DNA of 64,000 bases. It comes from Desulfobacteraceae bacterium (lineage in GTDB: Bacteria; Desulfobacterota; Desulfobacteria; Desulfobacterales; UBA5852). The DNA lies in NCBI GenBank assembly GCA_014237395.1, contig JABZFP010000041.1:62001-126000 (forward strand), given 5' to 3'. This document shows, piece by piece, positions 62,134 to 64,000 of the stretch (its first letter is position 1; each line of letters opens with the position of its first letter). The translations under genes were made by a program, and so were the position numbers. The notes below the pieces were generated by a model that saw nothing but the letters and a program-made list of their open reading frames with translations, was not told the DNA's origin and did not search any database.

Positions 62134-62707
62134 AGTCTAACGCCGCGGCCCGGTCGATATGCTCGATGGCCTTATCGAAGTCCCCTTTTTCCATATACGC
62201 AATGCCTAAATTGTTGTGCGCAATCGGAAAATCGGGCTCGATCTTGAGCGCTTGACGAGAAGCTTCTATGCTGTTTTCAACCTCGCCCTTCATCAGATAG
62301 GCGGTGGCCAGGGAGGCAAAGGCCTGCACGTAACGGAAATTGAAATGGGTGGCACGTTTCAGCGAAACAATGGCGTCATCGACACGGCCCAGTTGCAAGT
62401 GCACGAAGCCGATATTTCCATGCCCTTCCGAGAAGCCTGGCCGGGCCTTGACGGCCTTCTGGTTCCATTCCAAACATCCCTCCAGATCGCCCCGCCGCAG
62501 ACAAATCGCACCCAGCTGGACATACCCCTCCGCCAGCCCGGGGCTGCAGTCAATCGCCGCCAGAAGCTCACTTTCCGCTTCGTCGTATTCCTGAACACCC
62601 ATGAGTGCCACCGCCAGGTTGTAATGGGATGTACCGCAATCCGGATTCGAGGCGATGGCCTGTCGCTGCTGGGCGATGAATTCCTGTGCATTTTGAGACT
62701 TATCCAT
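62081..62707 (-). CDS. Tetratricopeptide repeat protein
   Basis: Repeated 34-aa TPR pattern: SHYNLAVALMGVQEYDEAESELLAAI, GYVQLGAICLRRGDLEGCLEWNQKAV, AHNNLGIAYMEKGDFDKAIEHID. Confidence 0.9.
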   Translation of the reverse strand: MDKSQNAQEFIAQQRQAIASNPDCGTSHYNLAVALMGVQEYDEAESELLAAIDCSPGLAEGYVQLGAICLRRGDLEGCLEWNQKAVKARPGFSEGHGNIGFVHLQLGRVDDAIVSLKRATHFNFRYVQAFASLATAYLMKGEVENSIEASRQALKIEPDFPIAHNNLGIAYMEKGDFDKAIEHIDRAAALDYEVAPQILEELQPHRKA

Positions 62708-62961
62708 GGTTTGTTACCTCATTGTCATCATATAAAGGCGTCAAGGCCGCTTCAGCGAAGCGGATCGTCACTTTTCAAGTTGAAAAGGGCATGGGTAATA
62801 TGGGCCCCCGCTGCCTGTCAAGGAAAAACACCGCTTTTTGGGATGCCTCGCGCATCGTTGACACGCTTTTTCCTTGACACGATCCCGCCATTTCTTTACC
62901 TCATTAGGTTCTGCAGGCGTAACACAATACACGATTCACGCTTACCAATGGGGAGGACGTC

Positions 62962-63996
62962 ATGCAATCAGGTTCATATACCGCCATTATCACGCCGTTT
63001 ATAGAAAACACGGTGGACTATGACGGACTCGACCGGCTGGTGGATTTCCAGATCTCAAATGGAATCACCGGCGTTCTGGCCGTGGGAACCACCGGCGAAA
63101 GCCCGTCCCTGTCATGGGATGAGCACAACCAGATTATCGAGCGGATTGCCAAGCGGACCAAAGGCAAGTGCCTCTGTATTGCCGGCACCGGAAGCAACAA
63201 TACCCGCGAGGCCCTGGAGGCAACCCAACATGCCGCCCAGGCCGGCGTGGACGCCGTCCTTTTGGTGGACCCCTACTACAATGGTCCCAGTTCCCTGGAA
63301 ATTCGCCGGGAATACGTGGCGCCCATCGCGGCCGCCTTCCCTGACCTGCAGGTGATACCCTACGTTATTCCGGGTCGGACTGGCGCCCAGTTGCTGCCGG
63401 AAGACCTGGGGCTTTTGAGCCAAAAACACAAAAACGTGTCAAGCGTCAAAGAAGCCACCGGCAACCTGGCGAACATGAAGCGAACACGCACCTGCTGCGG
63501 ACCCGACTTCACCATCTTATCCGGTGACGACGGCATGACCTTTGATATGATGACCGATCCCGAGATCGACGCCGGCGGGGTCATTTCCGTCATCTCCAAT
63601 ATCGCGCCGGCGGCTGTCAGCGAGCTCGTAAGACTTCTATCCTCGCAGCAGCGCGACCAGGCGGAAGCGCTGAAAGACGACCTGGCGCCCCTGTTCGGCC
63701 TTGTCACCGTATCGACCGTCGAAAAAACACCCTTTGGCACGGTAACGGCCCGCTTCCGCAACCCCAGTGCCATCAAAGCCTTGATGAGCATTATCGGAAT
63801 GCCTTGCGGCGGCTGCCGGCGTCCCCTGGGTAAACTGATGCCCAACGCCATTGACGTGGTCCTTGCGGCGGCCCGCAAGGTGCAGGCGACCAATCCCGCC
63901 ATTCTTAAACCGTGTGCGGACTTTTTCGGGGTGGACATCGACCAGCGCTTGTCGGACCCCGCAAACTGGAAAGATTTGGTATACGCCGATTACTAG
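62962..63996 (+). CDS. dapA: Dihydrodipicolinate synthase / N-acetylneuraminate lyase family protein
   Basis: GSYTAIITPFIENTVDYDGLDRLVDFQI; GVLAVGTTGESPSLSWDEHNQIIE; DPYYNGPS; SVKEATGNLANM active-site Lys. Confidence 0.85.
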   Translation: MQSGSYTAIITPFIENTVDYDGLDRLVDFQISNGITGVLAVGTTGESPSLSWDEHNQIIERIAKRTKGKCLCIAGTGSNNTREALEATQHAAQAGVDAVLLVDPYYNGPSSLEIRREYVAPIAAAFPDLQVIPYVIPGRTGAQLLPEDLGLLSQKHKNVSSVKEATGNLANMKRTRTCCGPDFTILSGDDGMTFDMMTDPEIDAGGVISVISNIAPAAVSELVRLLSSQQRDQAEALKDDLAPLFGLVTVSTVEKTPFGTVTARFRNPSAIKALMSIIGMPCGGCRRPLGKLMPNAIDVVLAAARKVQATNPAILKPCADFFGVDIDQRLSDPANWKDLVYADY

Positions 63997-64000
63997 GGGG

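Overview
The window looks like chromosome from a sulfate-reducing Desulfobacterota bacterium. This is inferred from dsrA-dsrB-dsrD-dsrN, a tetraheme cytochrome c3, a YcaO protein, Tat genes and a selenocysteine formate dehydrogenase. I saw no rRNA, tRNA, CRISPR array, recombinase or transposase gene. From left to right: a ptsP 3' part; an accessory segment (about 1.5-9 kb); metabolic and housekeeping genes (rlpA, NifU-like, SelO, rsgA, panE-like, tauE-like, cold-shock); a 1033-aa uncharacterised membrane protein divergent to a DUF3754/TMEM143-like gene; two aldehyde dehydrogenases; a molybdoenzyme region; pabA and pabB-pabC; moaB, pyrR, mobA, moaE, moaC; rmuC, mltA, tatA, tatC; YcaO, dynamin and cytochrome c3; then dsrN, dsrD, dsrB, dsrA. 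The main observation is an array in the accessory segment: four truncated, same-orientation copies of the 3' end of a PQQ-dependent sugar dehydrogenase gene separate four cargo modules, beside the intact gene. This resembles accretion of inserts at a gene 3' end. Other notable signals are an in-frame UGA with a bSECIS-like hairpin in formate dehydrogenase, a candidate three-way attenuator directly in front of pabA, and a perfect 11-bp hairpin between dsrB and dsrD. All calls are from reading the sequence and ORF translations; no searches or folding were run.
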